DNA from: JBOZRQ01 sp050789255
GTDB lineage: Bacteria; Bacillota; Sulfobacillia; Symbiobacteriales; Symbiobacteriaceae
Assembly: GCA_050789255.1 (NCBI GenBank)
Contig: JBOZRQ010000022.1
Span: 1-51,496 of the forward strand
Direction: 5' to 3'
Length of the DNA stretch: 51,496 nt
Below, one piece after another: positions 41,875-51,429 of the stretch. The position numbers and the translations under genes were made by a program. Each line of letters begins with the position of its first letter. Position 1 is the stretch's first letter. The notes beneath the pieces were generated by a model. It did not search any database and was not told where the DNA came from. It worked only from the letters and a program-made list of their open reading frames with translations.

Positions 41875-44800
41875 CTACCGAACCTTCAACTCGCCGCCCT
41901 CCAGGGCAGCCCCCTCCACCGAGATCACCACGGCGCCGGAGCCATCGGTCACCCGGATGGAGACCCGATCCGGCTGGCCGTCGGTCACGGTGATCCGGAC
42001 CGTGTAGCCGCCGGCCCGGCCCTGGAGCACCGCGGTGGAGCCGGAGACGATCAGCCAGTCGAGCTCCTTGATCTGCAGGTGCTGCCCGCCGAGATTGTTC
42101 AGCTGAACACTGCCCTTCTGGATCGAGAGATTCACCTTCTCCCCTCCAACCTGCACCCAGCCGCCGCCACTCACCGAGCCGGTGCCGCCAGGATCGTAGA
42201 CCACCAGCTCAACCGGGGCGCCCGAGATCAGGTACCGGGACTCATCCCCCGAAGCGATGCTCACCATGTAGATCCCCGGTGTCACCGCCGCCGAGACCTG
42301 GGCACGGCCCGAGCCGTCCGTGACAGCCACGTAGGTGTCCCCGCTGCTCAACCTAAAGAGTACCGGCACCCCCGACCAAGCCGGGAGCAAGCTAGCACTA
42401 AGCGAGACCTGCCCAGTCGACAGCGTTGAGCCCGTGTAGGTGGCCGAGAAGGTAGCCGGGTTCACCACCAGGGTTCCGCTGCCGCTCGCGCCCCGCAGAT
42501 ACAGCGAGGCATCCTCCGCCAGGGTCACCAAGACCGTGTAGGCCCCGGCCGGGAGCTGCGGGGTGTAGGCGACCCGGGCGCCGCCATCAGCGCCGGTCAC
42601 CGCCGTGCCAGCAGCCTGACCGTCCACGAGGAAGGAGAGCGTGGCGCCCGCCACCGGCGCCCCGGCGTCGCTGAGCGTGGCGCTCAGTTCCAACGGATGC
42701 CCGAACACCCCCACCACCGTTACCACCGCCACCACAGGCGTGTGGTAGACCGAGAAGCTGACCTGCTGCTCGGCGGCCCGGTTGCCAGCCTCATCCTGGG
42801 CGCCGGCAACCAGGGTGTAGGCGCCGCGCTCCGCCACCAGGCCCCCGGCAAAGGGCGCCCCGTTGAGCTTCGCCGTCACCACGGGCGCCGCATCCATGGC
42901 GTCGGCGGCAGAAACCACCACCTCAGCTGCCCCGTCGATCGCAGCCCCGTCGGTCACGCCGGTCACGCTGACCACCGGCGCCGTCGCATCCTTGCGGATG
43001 CTGGGCGCCGCCGCCACGGTCTGACGGCCCAGGACATCGGTGACCCGGAAGCTGAGCGCCACCCCTGCCACATCATCAGAGACCGTGTGCTCATACACCA
43101 TGGGCAGGCCGCCCGAGGAACGGGAAGCCACGGGACTCCACGTCACGCCATCGGTGCTCATCTCGATCGAGACCGCGCCCCACGACGAGGAGGCCACATA
43201 CGCTGTCACCGGCGAGAGATACCAGCCGTTGGCGCCATCAGGCGAGGCCGGGCTAACCGAGACCACGCCCTCCAAACCAGAAGGAATGCCCGACCCAGGG
43301 GTAGCATCCCCCGCCACCCAGTCCGCAGCAGCCTTGCCGCCGCCGTGGTGGTGCACGGCCCAGCCCGAGGGCGCCTCCAGGGTCCAGCCATCCACGAAGG
43401 ACTCCCAGGCGACCATGTCGAGCTCGCGCCCCCGGGCGTCCTTCAGCGTCACCTTGTCGCCCGAGTTGCCCAGCTGCAGGGTCATCCCGGTCACGCCGGC
43501 GGGGCGCCCGTACCGGGCCGCGAAGGCGGCGCCGTCCCGGGTCACCGTCAGGTAGGCCCCAGCCGCCAGGGTCGTGCCCGACGGCAGCTTAAAGGTGGCG
43601 CTGTTGTCTACCAGCTGGTAGGCCGACAGATCCGCCGCGGTGGCGCCGGCGTTGTAGATCTCAACGTACTCGTCCGGCTCCGGATTCTCCGCTGCGAGCG
43701 AGTCATACTGCACCTCGCTCAGCAGCAGGATGGCGGCCGGACCCGGCGGCGGCGGGGTCGTGCCGTTGCACGTCGCCGTTCCCGGCTGCGGCACAGCGTT
43801 GGCCCAGTCAAGCCGGGAGTTGGTGTCCTTGCAGGCGTTGCTGCGGATCAGGCTCTGCCCGGCCGCGGCGGCGATCTGCCAGTCGGGACTGAAGTTTTGC
43901 CAGGAGACCCGGTCGGCCTCCGAACCGTTCGGCCGTACCAGCCGCAGCGTGTCACCGGCGTTCACCAGCAGCAGCGACACCCCGGCCACATCCGGGAAGA
44001 AGCCGAACTGCGAGCGGAAGCCCTCGTCGGTGCGGGCGAAGGTGAGCGTCCCGCCCGCCGGTAGCACCGTGCCCGCCGGGATCGGCCACCAAGCGTTCTT
44101 GTTCGCCAGCGACCAGCCGGTCAGGTCGATCGCCGCCCCGGTGGGGTTGTACAGCTCCAGCCACTCGTTCTGCTCGTCGGCGCCAATCGGGTCGTACTGG
44201 AGCTCCGAGATCACCGGCCAGTCGGAGGGCGCCCCGTCGTACCAGTCGTACCAGAAAGCGTCACCGTAATAGCGACCGATCTCCTCGTTCTCCACGATCA
44301 GCGCCGCCTCACGGTTGCGCAGCCAGGAGGCCTGCGTGCCGTTGATCGAAGAGACCAGCACCTTGCGCCCGTCGACGACGATCCCCTTGTTGTGGATCTC
44401 GTTGTAACCCGGGTACTCCCGGATCAGGTAATCATCCGAATCGACGTAGCCCCGGATCACCGTGAACTTCATGATCTTGGCCACCAGGGTCAGCCCCTCG
44501 GCCTGCGCCCGGCTGTTCAGGTAGGCCACCGTGGCAGCGTTGGACTTTGCATCGCCCGGTTTGTCGTACTTGCCGTCGAGGATCACCCGCACGGCCACCC
44601 CACGCCGGGCGGCGTTAAGCAGCTCCTGCACCAGCGGCACCGGCGTGCTCTCACTGGACGCGCCCGTGAAGCTGCCCCAGTAGGGATCCAGCGTCGCCCA
44701 CTCCAGCAGCACCTCGGAGGTGGCGTTCTTCACCATGCCGAGAATGCCCGCGTGGTTGAGGAAGGCTGTCTCGGGCACCATCACCGGCGTCACCTTGAAG

Positions 44801-47157
44801 CTGCCGGTCACCGTGCGAGCGCTGAAGGGATGCGCATAGTAGCCGTCGGGATCCGACGTGGTCGCCCGGTCCGGCTGGAAGCCGGCGGCAGGGGCGCCCA
44901 GGTTGATGGTGCCGTTCATGTACCCGTAGGGCGCCGAGTCCGTGAAGTTCGGGTCGAAGTCGTAGTCGAAGATCATCTTGTAGTAGGCCGCCGCATCCTG
45001 ATTGCCAATGATGATGCCCCAGTCGCGGTTGCCCGCCGCCGGGTTCATGCTGCTGCTCGACTTCTTGAAGTTGCCCGAGAAGACCATCAGGCGGGCGCCG
45101 GCGGTGCCGAGGTCCACGATGGCGTACTTGGCGTGGTTGACGTTGTCGTAGCGGCGGTACCGCTGGGCAGCGTTATCCCCGAGCACGTAGCGGACCTGGG
45201 CGCCGGCGTTCTGAAGCAGCGTGGCGATGTAGCGCGTCTGGTCGTTGATGCGGTTCTCGCAGCAGGGCTGCCCCTCGAGCAGCACCCGCACGGCGACGCC
45301 CCGCTGGAGCGCCTGCACCAGCACCTCGGCCAGGTCGACCAGCTGGAACTCGTACATATTGAGGTCGATGGAGGTCGTCGCGCTGTCGAAAAGCGCTGCG
45401 ATGGTGTTATACGCGTTGTCCGGAGCCATGAAGGCGGTCACGGTGCCGTCGAACTCCCAGGTCGGCAGCGGGAGGGACTGCATCTGGCCCGCCCGGTACA
45501 GGCGGTTGGACATGGGCGTCGCCGAGCTGGAGCCCGGCCCCTGCCAGTAGTTCCAGCCGCCGGCCGAGTCGGTGGCGCCGGCCAGCCAGTCAATTGCGGT
45601 GTTGGTATCCGGGCCGTAGGTGCCGGCCGAGGTGGCGGTGATCGTCGCCTCGTCGATGGCCCGGGCCAGGATGATGTGCGTGGTCGAGTAGCCCTGGGTC
45701 TGCGGCCAGGTGATCACCGGGCCGCTCCAGCCGGCGCCCGCATAGGGCGGCGGCGTCACACAGGTGAAGACCCCCTGAGTGGTAGAGCAGTCCACATAGC
45801 GGACCACGTCCACCTCGGCGCTCGCCGCATCCCGCAGGATGACGTTCGCCGCTGTGTTGCTGAGGGCGACCGAGCGGACGGTGTCCCGGGTCATCCGGGT
45901 GCCGAAGCCGCTGGCGGTCTCGCCGTACTCGAAAACCCGGTCCGCCGTGGCGTAGGGGTCAACCTGCTTGCGGTACATCGCCCCGTTCATCGTCGCGACG
46001 ACCGACTGCCCGGCCCCCACCGCCGCCCCCGGCGGGAAGGTGGCGCGGGCCACCACGCCGGTGCTGCCGGTGATCGAGCTGATGCTCCAGCCGGCCAGGC
46101 TGACCGCGGCGGTGCCGGGGTTATAGATCCGAATGAACTCCTCGGGCTCGTTCGAGGTCGCAGGGTCGACCAGGAGTTCGCTGATCAGCAGCTTCTCGGT
46201 CGCCGTGACCGGCGGCAGGACCGTCAGGCTGATGTCGGTGCTCGCCGTGCGGCCCTGGGCATCAGTGACCGTCACCGGCAGCGCCTTATCGCCCGCCTGG
46301 GTCCCCGGGGCGACAGTCGCCTCGTAGGTGAAGGTGCCGTTCCCGCCGTTGGTCATCGCCTGACCGGCCGCCCCGCCGATGGCAGTCAGGTCGACCGTGA
46401 CCGAGATGCCCGTGCTGGTGGGGTTGGCGCCTGGGGTGACCGCAACGGAGAGCGCGGTCGTATCTCCGGCGAACAGCATGCTGGGCGCCGCCTGACCGCC
46501 GGCCGTAGGCGGCTTCGAGGCGCCGCACGGGTTGACCGGGGAGCCGCTGTTGCGGGGCGCCGGGGCGCCCTTGGCGAAGTCGGCTGCGTTGCTGTCGGTG
46601 TCCTGGCAGCCGTTGCCCAGGCGAATGGCAGCTTCGGTGTTGGAGAGCGTCGGCGCCTTGGTCCCGCCCTCCCCGCAGTCGGCGCCGCCGAAACCAACCA
46701 GGTCAACCAGATCCCCGCCACTGGGGCAGTTCCCCGCCAAGTTGGCGGTGGTGCGGACCAGGGCAATCTTGCCGGCGGTGGCGCTCATGTTGATGGTGTT
46801 CGGGCTCAGGTCCGGGCTGGGCAGTGCGGCGCCCGTGCTGCTCTGGGAGGCCAGCTGGACCAGGAAATACTGGCCCGGCTGCACCGTGCCGGAGAGGGCG
46901 ACCTTGTTCGATCCCCAGGTGGTGCCTGACGACGAGGTGTACTGCAGCGACCAGCCGGCCAGGCTGACCGCCGTGTCACCGCGGTTGAACAGCTCCACGT
47001 AGTCGTTGCGGAACGGTGCGTTGCTGTTTCCGCCACCCCCGTAGACCTGGCTGATGACGATGTCCGGGGAGGCTGCGGAAACCGGGAAGCTAAGGGGCAT
47101 CGAGGCCAGGAGCAACGCGAGGGTCAACAGGAGCGCAGTCAGTCTCCTCCGCTTCAT
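41875..47157 (-). CDS. Large secreted protein with lamin-tail, phospholipase D and Ig-like domains
   Basis: About 1760 residues from the ATG at 47157 (AAGGAG nine bases upstream). Signal peptide MKRRRLTALLLTLALLL...VSAA. Domain order: lamin-tail domain (about 30-200), Ig-like (about 220-310), lamin-tail (about 315-480), two phospholipase-D domains with NHAKYAIVD (about 676) and IHNKGIVVD (about 920), lamin-tail domains at about 985-1110 and 1145-1270, then several Ig/Big-like domains and a C-terminal beta-rich domain. Both HKD motifs are complete, so it can hydrolyse phosphodiesters, either lipids or nucleic acid. No cell-wall sorting signal is visible. Monocistronic. Confidence 0.88.
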   Translation of the reverse strand: MKRRRLTALLLTLALLLASMPLSFPVSAASPDIVISQVYGGGGNSNAPFRNDYVELFNRGDTAVSLAGWSLQYTSSSGTTWGSNKVALSGTVQPGQYFLVQLASQSSTGAALPSPDLSPNTINMSATAGKIALVRTTANLAGNCPSGGDLVDLVGFGGADCGEGGTKAPTLSNTEAAIRLGNGCQDTDSNAADFAKGAPAPRNSGSPVNPCGASKPPTAGGQAAPSMLFAGDTTALSVAVTPGANPTSTGISVTVDLTAIGGAAGQAMTNGGNGTFTYEATVAPGTQAGDKALPVTVTDAQGRTASTDISLTVLPPVTATEKLLISELLVDPATSNEPEEFIRIYNPGTAAVSLAGWSISSITGSTGVVARATFPPGAAVGAGQSVVATMNGAMYRKQVDPYATADRVFEYGETASGFGTRMTRDTVRSVALSNTAANVILRDAASAEVDVVRYVDCSTTQGVFTCVTPPPYAGAGWSGPVITWPQTQGYSTTHIILARAIDEATITATSAGTYGPDTNTAIDWLAGATDSAGGWNYWQGPGSSSATPMSNRLYRAGQMQSLPLPTWEFDGTVTAFMAPDNAYNTIAALFDSATTSIDLNMYEFQLVDLAEVLVQALQRGVAVRVLLEGQPCCENRINDQTRYIATLLQNAGAQVRYVLGDNAAQRYRRYDNVNHAKYAIVDLGTAGARLMVFSGNFKKSSSSMNPAAGNRDWGIIIGNQDAAAYYKMIFDYDFDPNFTDSAPYGYMNGTINLGAPAAGFQPDRATTSDPDGYYAHPFSARTVTGSFKVTPVMVPETAFLNHAGILGMVKNATSEVLLEWATLDPYWGSFTGASSESTPVPLVQELLNAARRGVAVRVILDGKYDKPGDAKSNAATVAYLNSRAQAEGLTLVAKIMKFTVIRGYVDSDDYLIREYPGYNEIHNKGIVVDGRKVLVSSINGTQASWLRNREAALIVENEEIGRYYGDAFWYDWYDGAPSDWPVISELQYDPIGADEQNEWLELYNPTGAAIDLTGWSLANKNAWWPIPAGTVLPAGGTLTFARTDEGFRSQFGFFPDVAGVSLLLVNAGDTLRLVRPNGSEADRVSWQNFSPDWQIAAAAGQSLIRSNACKDTNSRLDWANAVPQPGTATCNGTTPPPPGPAAILLLSEVQYDSLAAENPEPDEYVEIYNAGATAADLSAYQLVDNSATFKLPSGTTLAAGAYLTVTRDGAAFAARYGRPAGVTGMTLQLGNSGDKVTLKDARGRELDMVAWESFVDGWTLEAPSGWAVHHHGGGKAAADWVAGDATPGSGIPSGLEGVVSVSPASPDGANGWYLSPVTAYVASSSWGAVSIEMSTDGVTWSPVASRSSGGLPMVYEHTVSDDVAGVALSFRVTDVLGRQTVAAAPSIRKDATAPVVSVTGVTDGAAIDGAAEVVVSAADAMDAAPVVTAKLNGAPFAGGLVAERGAYTLVAGAQDEAGNRAAEQQVSFSVYHTPVVAVVTVVGVFGHPLELSATLSDAGAPVAGATLSFLVDGQAAGTAVTGADGGARVAYTPQLPAGAYTVLVTLAEDASLYLRGASGSGTLVVNPATFSATYTGSTLSTGQVSLSASLLPAWSGVPVLFRLSSGDTYVAVTDGSGRAQVSAAVTPGIYMVSIASGDESRYLISGAPVELVVYDPGGTGSVSGGGWVQVGGEKVNLSIQKGSVQLNNLGGQHLQIKELDWLIVSGSTAVLQGRAGGYTVRITVTDGQPDRVSIRVTDGSGAVVISVEGAALEGGELKVR

Positions 47158-47184
47158 GCCGGGCATCTCCTTCCGAAAAGGAAT

Positions 47185-47214
47185 CGGGGCCTGGACAAGG
47201 ATTGTCAGGCCCCG
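47185..47214. terminator. Terminator after the glucosaminidase gene
   Basis: Near-perfect stem CGGGGCCT-G-GACAA, loop GGA, TTGTC-AGGCCCCG (plus-strand reading), one bulge. On the minus strand it follows the glucosaminidase gene and is followed by ATTCCTTTTC. Confidence 0.8.
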
Positions 47215-47259
47215 AACACGTCCGGCATTGAATATTCTTTTGAATCGGAATACTTCCTG

Positions 47260-47970
47260 CTACCGAATCGTCTCAATGGTGACGGCTTTGGCCGTCGGGT
47301 CCCAGGAGGCCCGGTAACCCAGGGACTCAGCCAGCTGGCGCAGCGGCGCCACCGTGCGATCGTTCTGGATCCAGCCGTCGCAGATCTTCTGCCCGCCGAA
47401 GACGACCGGGATGGGCGCCGGCGTGGGGTCCGGGGCCTTCACCGGCGCCTGGACCGACGCCGCAGCCTGCCCCCCAGGCGCGAACACCAGGGTATCGGCG
47501 TAGGCGTCAAAGAGCAACTCCATCCAGTCGGCAATCCGCAGGACGTAGTTCGGGTCAGTCGCCCAGCCGCACTGCGCCACCTTCCGGGCGTACATGAGGG
47601 GATCGAGGAAGTACTGCTGGGCCGGCTGATAGATGGACTTGTTCAGCAGCGTCCCGTAGACATTCAGCCAGACCTCCCAGGTGGGGCATTTGCAGAAGGC
47701 ATCCTCGACATCGACATGCTGACCGTCAAGGACCTCCCAAGTGCCCATGGTGACCGGTTCGCACCCGAACTGCCGCTGCCACTCCGCCCACTTCATACCG
47801 GCGAAGTTATTGCCGTACTCGGCCAGCTCCGAGAGCCCGCGGGCGCTGCTGCCGGCGCTCTCGTGGCACATCTGGGCGGCTGCGAACAGCGCCGGGATCT
47901 GCTGCTTCTCCTGCAGTTTGACCAGGTCCGCCTTAACCGACTTCGCCCACTCGATGGTCAGGTTGCTCAT
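47260..47970 (-). CDS. Glucosaminidase-like cell-wall hydrolase with COAP-like C-terminal domain
   Basis: 236 residues. The N-terminal part (about 1-165) has the glucosaminidase/FlgJ fold: PALFAAAQMCHESAG with a probable catalytic Glu in HESAG, then YGNNFAGMKW and DPLMYARKVAQCGWATDPNY. The C-terminal 45 residues (VVFGGQKICDGWIQNDRTVAPLRQLAESLGYRASWD) form one copper-amine-oxidase-like stalk repeat. No signal peptide is evident, as in phage- or holin-dependent lysins. Its start overlaps the stop of the membrane-protein gene by 4 bp, a pairing like endolysin and holin. Confidence 0.85.
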   Translation of the reverse strand: MSNLTIEWAKSVKADLVKLQEKQQIPALFAAAQMCHESAGSSARGLSELAEYGNNFAGMKWAEWQRQFGCEPVTMGTWEVLDGQHVDVEDAFCKCPTWEVWLNVYGTLLNKSIYQPAQQYFLDPLMYARKVAQCGWATDPNYVLRIADWMELLFDAYADTLVFAPGGQAAASVQAPVKAPDPTPAPIPVVFGGQKICDGWIQNDRTVAPLRQLAESLGYRASWDPTAKAVTIETIR

Positions 47971-48857
47971 GCCTGTCCGCTCCCTTGCGCCGACTCACTC
48001 GCATTGCCGATGGCGACCCGCTTGACCGCCTTGGTGCCCAGGTAGGCCGTCTGGCTGGCGCCAACCAGATAGAGGAATTCAGGCGGCAGGTCCGGCATCG
48101 CCCCGGTCTTGATCGCCTGAATCACCAGGAGCCCTGCCCCTATGATGCACAGCACTAAGTACTGGTACCGGGACATGTCCCCGTGGTTGTCAAAGTCGGT
48201 GACCAGGTCCCGTAGGTTGGGCCGCCGGATAGGCGTCGAGGCCGTGCGCGGGACGTCGGCAATGGCCAGCGTGGCCCGATCGGCGGTAAAGGTCGGGTTG
48301 GTCCGCCGCACTGCCGGGGCGGCGGGGGCCACTGCAGGGGCCATTGCGGCAGCCGCGACCGGCACCGGTGCGATGTCGGGCGGCGCCCCTGGCGCCGCCA
48401 CGGGTGTGGGCTGGGCGGCAACGGTAGCAGTTGTGGACTTCACCTGGTCCGGAGGCGGCGTCACGGCTGTCGAAAAGAACGATGTCGCTCCGCCGAGCCC
48501 AAGCAGGATCGTCATCTGGTCATCCATGGTGGCGAATCCGCCTTGCCGGATGCTCAGGGCGACATAAATGGTCACCGCCGGTACGAACCAGATGAACAGC
48601 TGGACCCGCGCCAGGCTCCATCCCCCGTGCGCCTCGGAGAGCATGAAGTACCAAGGCGAAATCTGCTTGCCATCCTCGTCCAGCAGGCCGGACATGTCGA
48701 AGAGGGCGTACGGCGCTGCCAGAATCACCATCAGGATCCCCAGCGCTGCAGTCAGGGCAGGGAACCGTTCAGCCTGGGCCGGGACCCCCGCAGCAGCCGC
48801 TGCGACGAGCAACAAGCCGGCAACCACAACCATTACACTGGGCCATCTCTCCCGCAC
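47967..48857 (-). CDS. Membrane protein of unknown function, possible partner of the cell-wall hydrolase
   Basis: About 296 residues from GTG 48857 (GGGGAGG seven bases upstream); an ATG at 48890 (in frame) is possible but has no ribosome site. Two helices at the N-terminus, two more near 100-140, a long Ala/Pro-rich linker (about 155-205), and one helix near the C-terminus. I recognise no family. Because it is translationally coupled to a glucosaminidase without a signal peptide, it may help export or anchor it (inference). It faces lexA divergently. Confidence 0.6.
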   Translation of the reverse strand: MRERWPSVMVVVAGLLLVAAAAAGVPAQAERFPALTAALGILMVILAAPYALFDMSGLLDEDGKQISPWYFMLSEAHGGWSLARVQLFIWFVPAVTIYVALSIRQGGFATMDDQMTILLGLGGATSFFSTAVTPPPDQVKSTTATVAAQPTPVAAPGAPPDIAPVPVAAAAMAPAVAPAAPAVRRTNPTFTADRATLAIADVPRTASTPIRRPNLRDLVTDFDNHGDMSRYQYLVLCIIGAGLLVIQAIKTGAMPDLPPEFLYLVGASQTAYLGTKAVKRVAIGNASESAQGSGQA

Positions 48858-48962
48858 ACGAACGCCTCCCCAAGAAAGCAGTGCGTCCATAAAGTTATAC
48901 ACTTTACTGTATTTTTCCTCTTATTTTGATTTTACGCGAGGAGGAATCCGTTCGGCCCATAG

Positions 48963-48994
48963 CGAACATATGATCCCTATAGAACACATGTGCG
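48963..48994 (+). promoter_or_regulatory. Two LexA boxes upstream of lexA
   Basis: CGAACATATGATCC (48963-48976) and AGAACACATGTGCG (48981-48994) resemble the Firmicutes LexA consensus CGAACRNRYGTTCG; the second matches 12 of 14. They sit 28-60 bp before the lexA ATG, consistent with autorepression. They may also affect the divergent membrane-protein gene. Confidence 0.75.
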
Positions 48995-49021
48995 ATATTA
49001 CTACCATCGGGAGGGACGGTT

Positions 49022-49663
49022 ATGCAAGGGAACCAACGGAGCGAGCGGCTGCCGCTGACCGATCAGCAGCGCCGAATCCTGGAGTTCATGGAGCGGGAGC
49101 TCGCCGCCAAGGGCTACCCGCCCTCGGTGCGGGAAATCTGCGAGGCGGTCGGCCTGGCCTCCAGCGCCACGGTGCACGGCCACCTCACCCGCCTGGAGGA
49201 GAAGGGCTACATCCGGCGCAACCCCACCAAGCCCAGGGCCATCGAAATCCTGGGCACGTCGGACGGGCGCCCGAGCAGGCAGGTGGCGGTGCTTCCTGTC
49301 CTCGGCACGGTGGCTGCGGGCCTGCCAATCACCGCGTCGGGCGAAGTGCAAGATGAACTTCCCTTCCCAACCGAGTTCCTCCACGGGGACGCGTCTGAGC
49401 ACTTCTTCCTCACGGTCAAGGGCGATTCCATGATCGACGCCGGCATGCGCACGGGCGACCTGCTGCTGGTCCGCCGCCAGGAAACAGCCCGCAACGGGGA
49501 AATCGTCGTCGCCATGATTGAGGACGAGGCCACGGTGAAGTACTTCTTTAAGGAGAAGGGCCGCATCCGGCTCCAACCGGCCAACCCCTACATGGACCCC
49601 ATCTGGGTGGACAATGCCCGTATCGTCGGCAAGGTCGTCAGCCTGTTCCGGCCTGCCGTCTAG
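49022..49663 (+). CDS. lexA: SOS-response repressor LexA
   Basis: 213 residues. Winged-helix domain with GYPPSVREICEAVGLASSATVHGHLTRLEEKGYIRR, a self-cleavage site Ala-Gly in GTVAAGLPI (about residue 99), and the Ser-Lys catalytic pair in VKGDSMIDAGM (about 136) and EDEATVKYF (about 173). It represses DNA-damage genes until RecA filaments provoke self-cleavage. GGGAGGG precedes the ATG, and two LexA boxes lie upstream. Confidence 0.97.
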   Translation: MQGNQRSERLPLTDQQRRILEFMERELAAKGYPPSVREICEAVGLASSATVHGHLTRLEEKGYIRRNPTKPRAIEILGTSDGRPSRQVAVLPVLGTVAAGLPITASGEVQDELPFPTEFLHGDASEHFFLTVKGDSMIDAGMRTGDLLLVRRQETARNGEIVVAMIEDEATVKYFFKEKGRIRLQPANPYMDPIWVDNARIVGKVVSLFRPAV

Positions 49664-49679
49664 CCCTGGGTCCTCTGTG

Positions 49680-49714
49680 CGCCGCCGCGGCCGTAAGGTC
49701 GTCGGCGGCGTTTT
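49680..49714 (+). terminator. Terminator after lexA
   Basis: CGCCGCCG (49680-49687) with CGGCGGCG (49703-49710), extended inward by GGCC/GGTC pairing, then TTTT. Confidence 0.85.
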
Positions 49715-49794
49715 GCGCGCCTGAAACCAGGAGTTGGGGCGCCCAAAACGGAAGAACTCCCAGGAGAAACTGCCCCCACGAGGATGATCTGCGC

Positions 49795-50046
49795 GTGAGA
49801 AGATGGCTTCCCTCCCTGGCCTTCCTGACGGTCTCGCTCCTGGCAGCGTTCGTACTGATTCCGGTGCTGGGCTTCGTACTCCTGGTCATCGTCGGTCTGC
49901 TGGTCGTTGCGGTGGTGGCCGTCCTGGCTGCGCCGCTGCTGCTGAAGTTGCCGTGGTTCCGCAACCGCCCGCACACCAACCCCCAACAGGAGGATGTGAT
50001 GGATGCCCAGTTCCGGGAGCTTCCTGACGACGAGGATGAGAAATAG
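49795..50046 (+). CDS. Small two-helix membrane protein
   Basis: 83 residues from a GTG with AGGATG upstream. Two closely spaced hydrophobic stretches (about 7-28 and 27-48) are followed by LLKLPWFRNRP and an acidic tail, DAQFRELPDDEDEK. No recognisable family. Probably a cytoplasmic-tailed membrane protein. It may be coupled to lexA only by position. Confidence 0.55.
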   Translation: MRRWLPSLAFLTVSLLAAFVLIPVLGFVLLVIVGLLVVAVVAVLAAPLLLKLPWFRNRPHTNPQQEDVMDAQFRELPDDEDEK

Positions 50047-50148
50047 GCGGATAATCAATGGTTGAAGCTAATTTAGAGGAAACTTTCTAATCACGAAGAA
50101 CTATCGTAACACTGCATAATTATGAGCGCCGTCTTGGGGGTGACGGGG

Positions 50149-51399
50149 ATGACCAGGACACGTTGGCTCCTGGTATACCGGCTCGCGGTTGCTGCCATCG
50201 CCTTGACCATTCTGCTCGGTCTCGGAGACTTCAGCGCTTTCGCCCACAGCGATCTGCTGATCACCTTGGCAGTATTCGCACCCCTGCAGCATTACCTCGA
50301 CCGGCGGGCCTTCACTGTTGCGGGCGGCCGCCTCAGTCTCGGCGCGACCCTACAAATGACCACGCTGCTGCTCTGGGGGCCCGAGGCATCGGCCGCCCTG
50401 ACCTGCACCTGGCTCCTGCTCCCCTTCCCCTGGGACCGCAAGGTCTTTACCGTGGGCATGTACATCCTATCTCAGCGCGCGGCGTGGATTCCCCTCCAGC
50501 AGGTGGACCTGTCCCACCTGACGTTGCCCGGGGTCGTCCTGCTAGGCGCCGGCATGCTCGCCTATTGGTTCGTTAACATGTCAATCGTGAGCGGCAACCG
50601 ACTGATCCCCAATCCGATCCGGTTGGTCGACTTCCTGCGAGATCACGTGCTGAGCATTTTGGAGGAGTACTTCTTCAACCTGATCCTCGCCGTAATGATC
50701 GCCCTGGCCTATGTGCACGCAGGCTGGGCGGGCGCCCTGGTCAGCGGCGTCATGATGATCTCCCGCTTCCGGGCGATGCAGAAGGCCATCGTTCTCCGGG
50801 AGCAGAACGAGCTATCGATCCAGTCCCTGATCGCCGCCATAGAGGCCAAGGACCCCTTCACCCGTGGTCACTCCGATCGGGTCGCCGCCCTGGCCCGACG
50901 GCTGGCGCAGACCGTCGGCCTGCGGCCGAACCAGATTACCCTGGTCTGGAATGCGGCCCGCCTGCACGACATCGGCAAGATCGGGGTCCCCGACGGCATT
51001 CTCACCAAGGGCTCCAGCCTGACCGATGCTGAATACCGGCAGGTGCAGGAGCATGCCCGCATCGGGGAGCATATCCTGGGCAGCCGTGAGGACTGGCACG
51101 ATCTTGCCCAGATCGTGGGCCAGCACCACGAGTGGTACAACGGTCAGGGCTACCCCCGGGGACTGAGCGGCAACGGCATCCAGCTGGAGGCCCGGATTAT
51201 CGGGCTGGTCGATGCCTACGACGCCATGACCTCCACCCGCTCGTACCGGGCTGCCCGTTCCCCTGCCGCCGCCCTGCGAGAGATCGAGGCCTACTCCGGC
51301 CGGCAGTTCGACCCGGCCCTGGCCCAGGCGCTCATCGCCATGCTACGAGCCGAGTTGAAGGGTGCAGAAGCCACCGACAAGGTCGATGTCGCAGGTTGA
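50149..51399 (+). CDS. Membrane HD-GYP phosphodiesterase
   Basis: About 416 residues from ATG 50149 (GGGGGTGA upstream); an ATG at 50122 lacks a ribosome site. Six or so membrane helices fill about 1-205, resembling the N-terminal sensor of the 1.9-kb GGDEF/HD-GYP protein. A complete HD-GYP domain follows: DPFTRGHSDRVAALA, ARLHDIGKIGVPDGILTK, QHHEWYNGQGYPRGLSG and LVDAYDAMTSTRSYR. It likely hydrolyses cyclic-di-GMP in response to a membrane signal. Confidence 0.92.
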   Translation: MTRTRWLLVYRLAVAAIALTILLGLGDFSAFAHSDLLITLAVFAPLQHYLDRRAFTVAGGRLSLGATLQMTTLLLWGPEASAALTCTWLLLPFPWDRKVFTVGMYILSQRAAWIPLQQVDLSHLTLPGVVLLGAGMLAYWFVNMSIVSGNRLIPNPIRLVDFLRDHVLSILEEYFFNLILAVMIALAYVHAGWAGALVSGVMMISRFRAMQKAIVLREQNELSIQSLIAAIEAKDPFTRGHSDRVAALARRLAQTVGLRPNQITLVWNAARLHDIGKIGVPDGILTKGSSLTDAEYRQVQEHARIGEHILGSREDWHDLAQIVGQHHEWYNGQGYPRGLSGNGIQLEARIIGLVDAYDAMTSTRSYRAARSPAAALREIEAYSGRQFDPALAQALIAMLRAELKGAEATDKVDVAG

Positions 51400-51429
51400 T
51401 TCCGCGGACTGAGCCAAGGGGGGATGTCA

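Noticed and set aside
44392..46929. 845-codon open frame antisense to the lamin-tail/PLD gene
   Set aside because: It is the mirror of a GC-rich coding sequence, low in complexity (His, Gly, Arg rich), has no motifs and no ribosome site.
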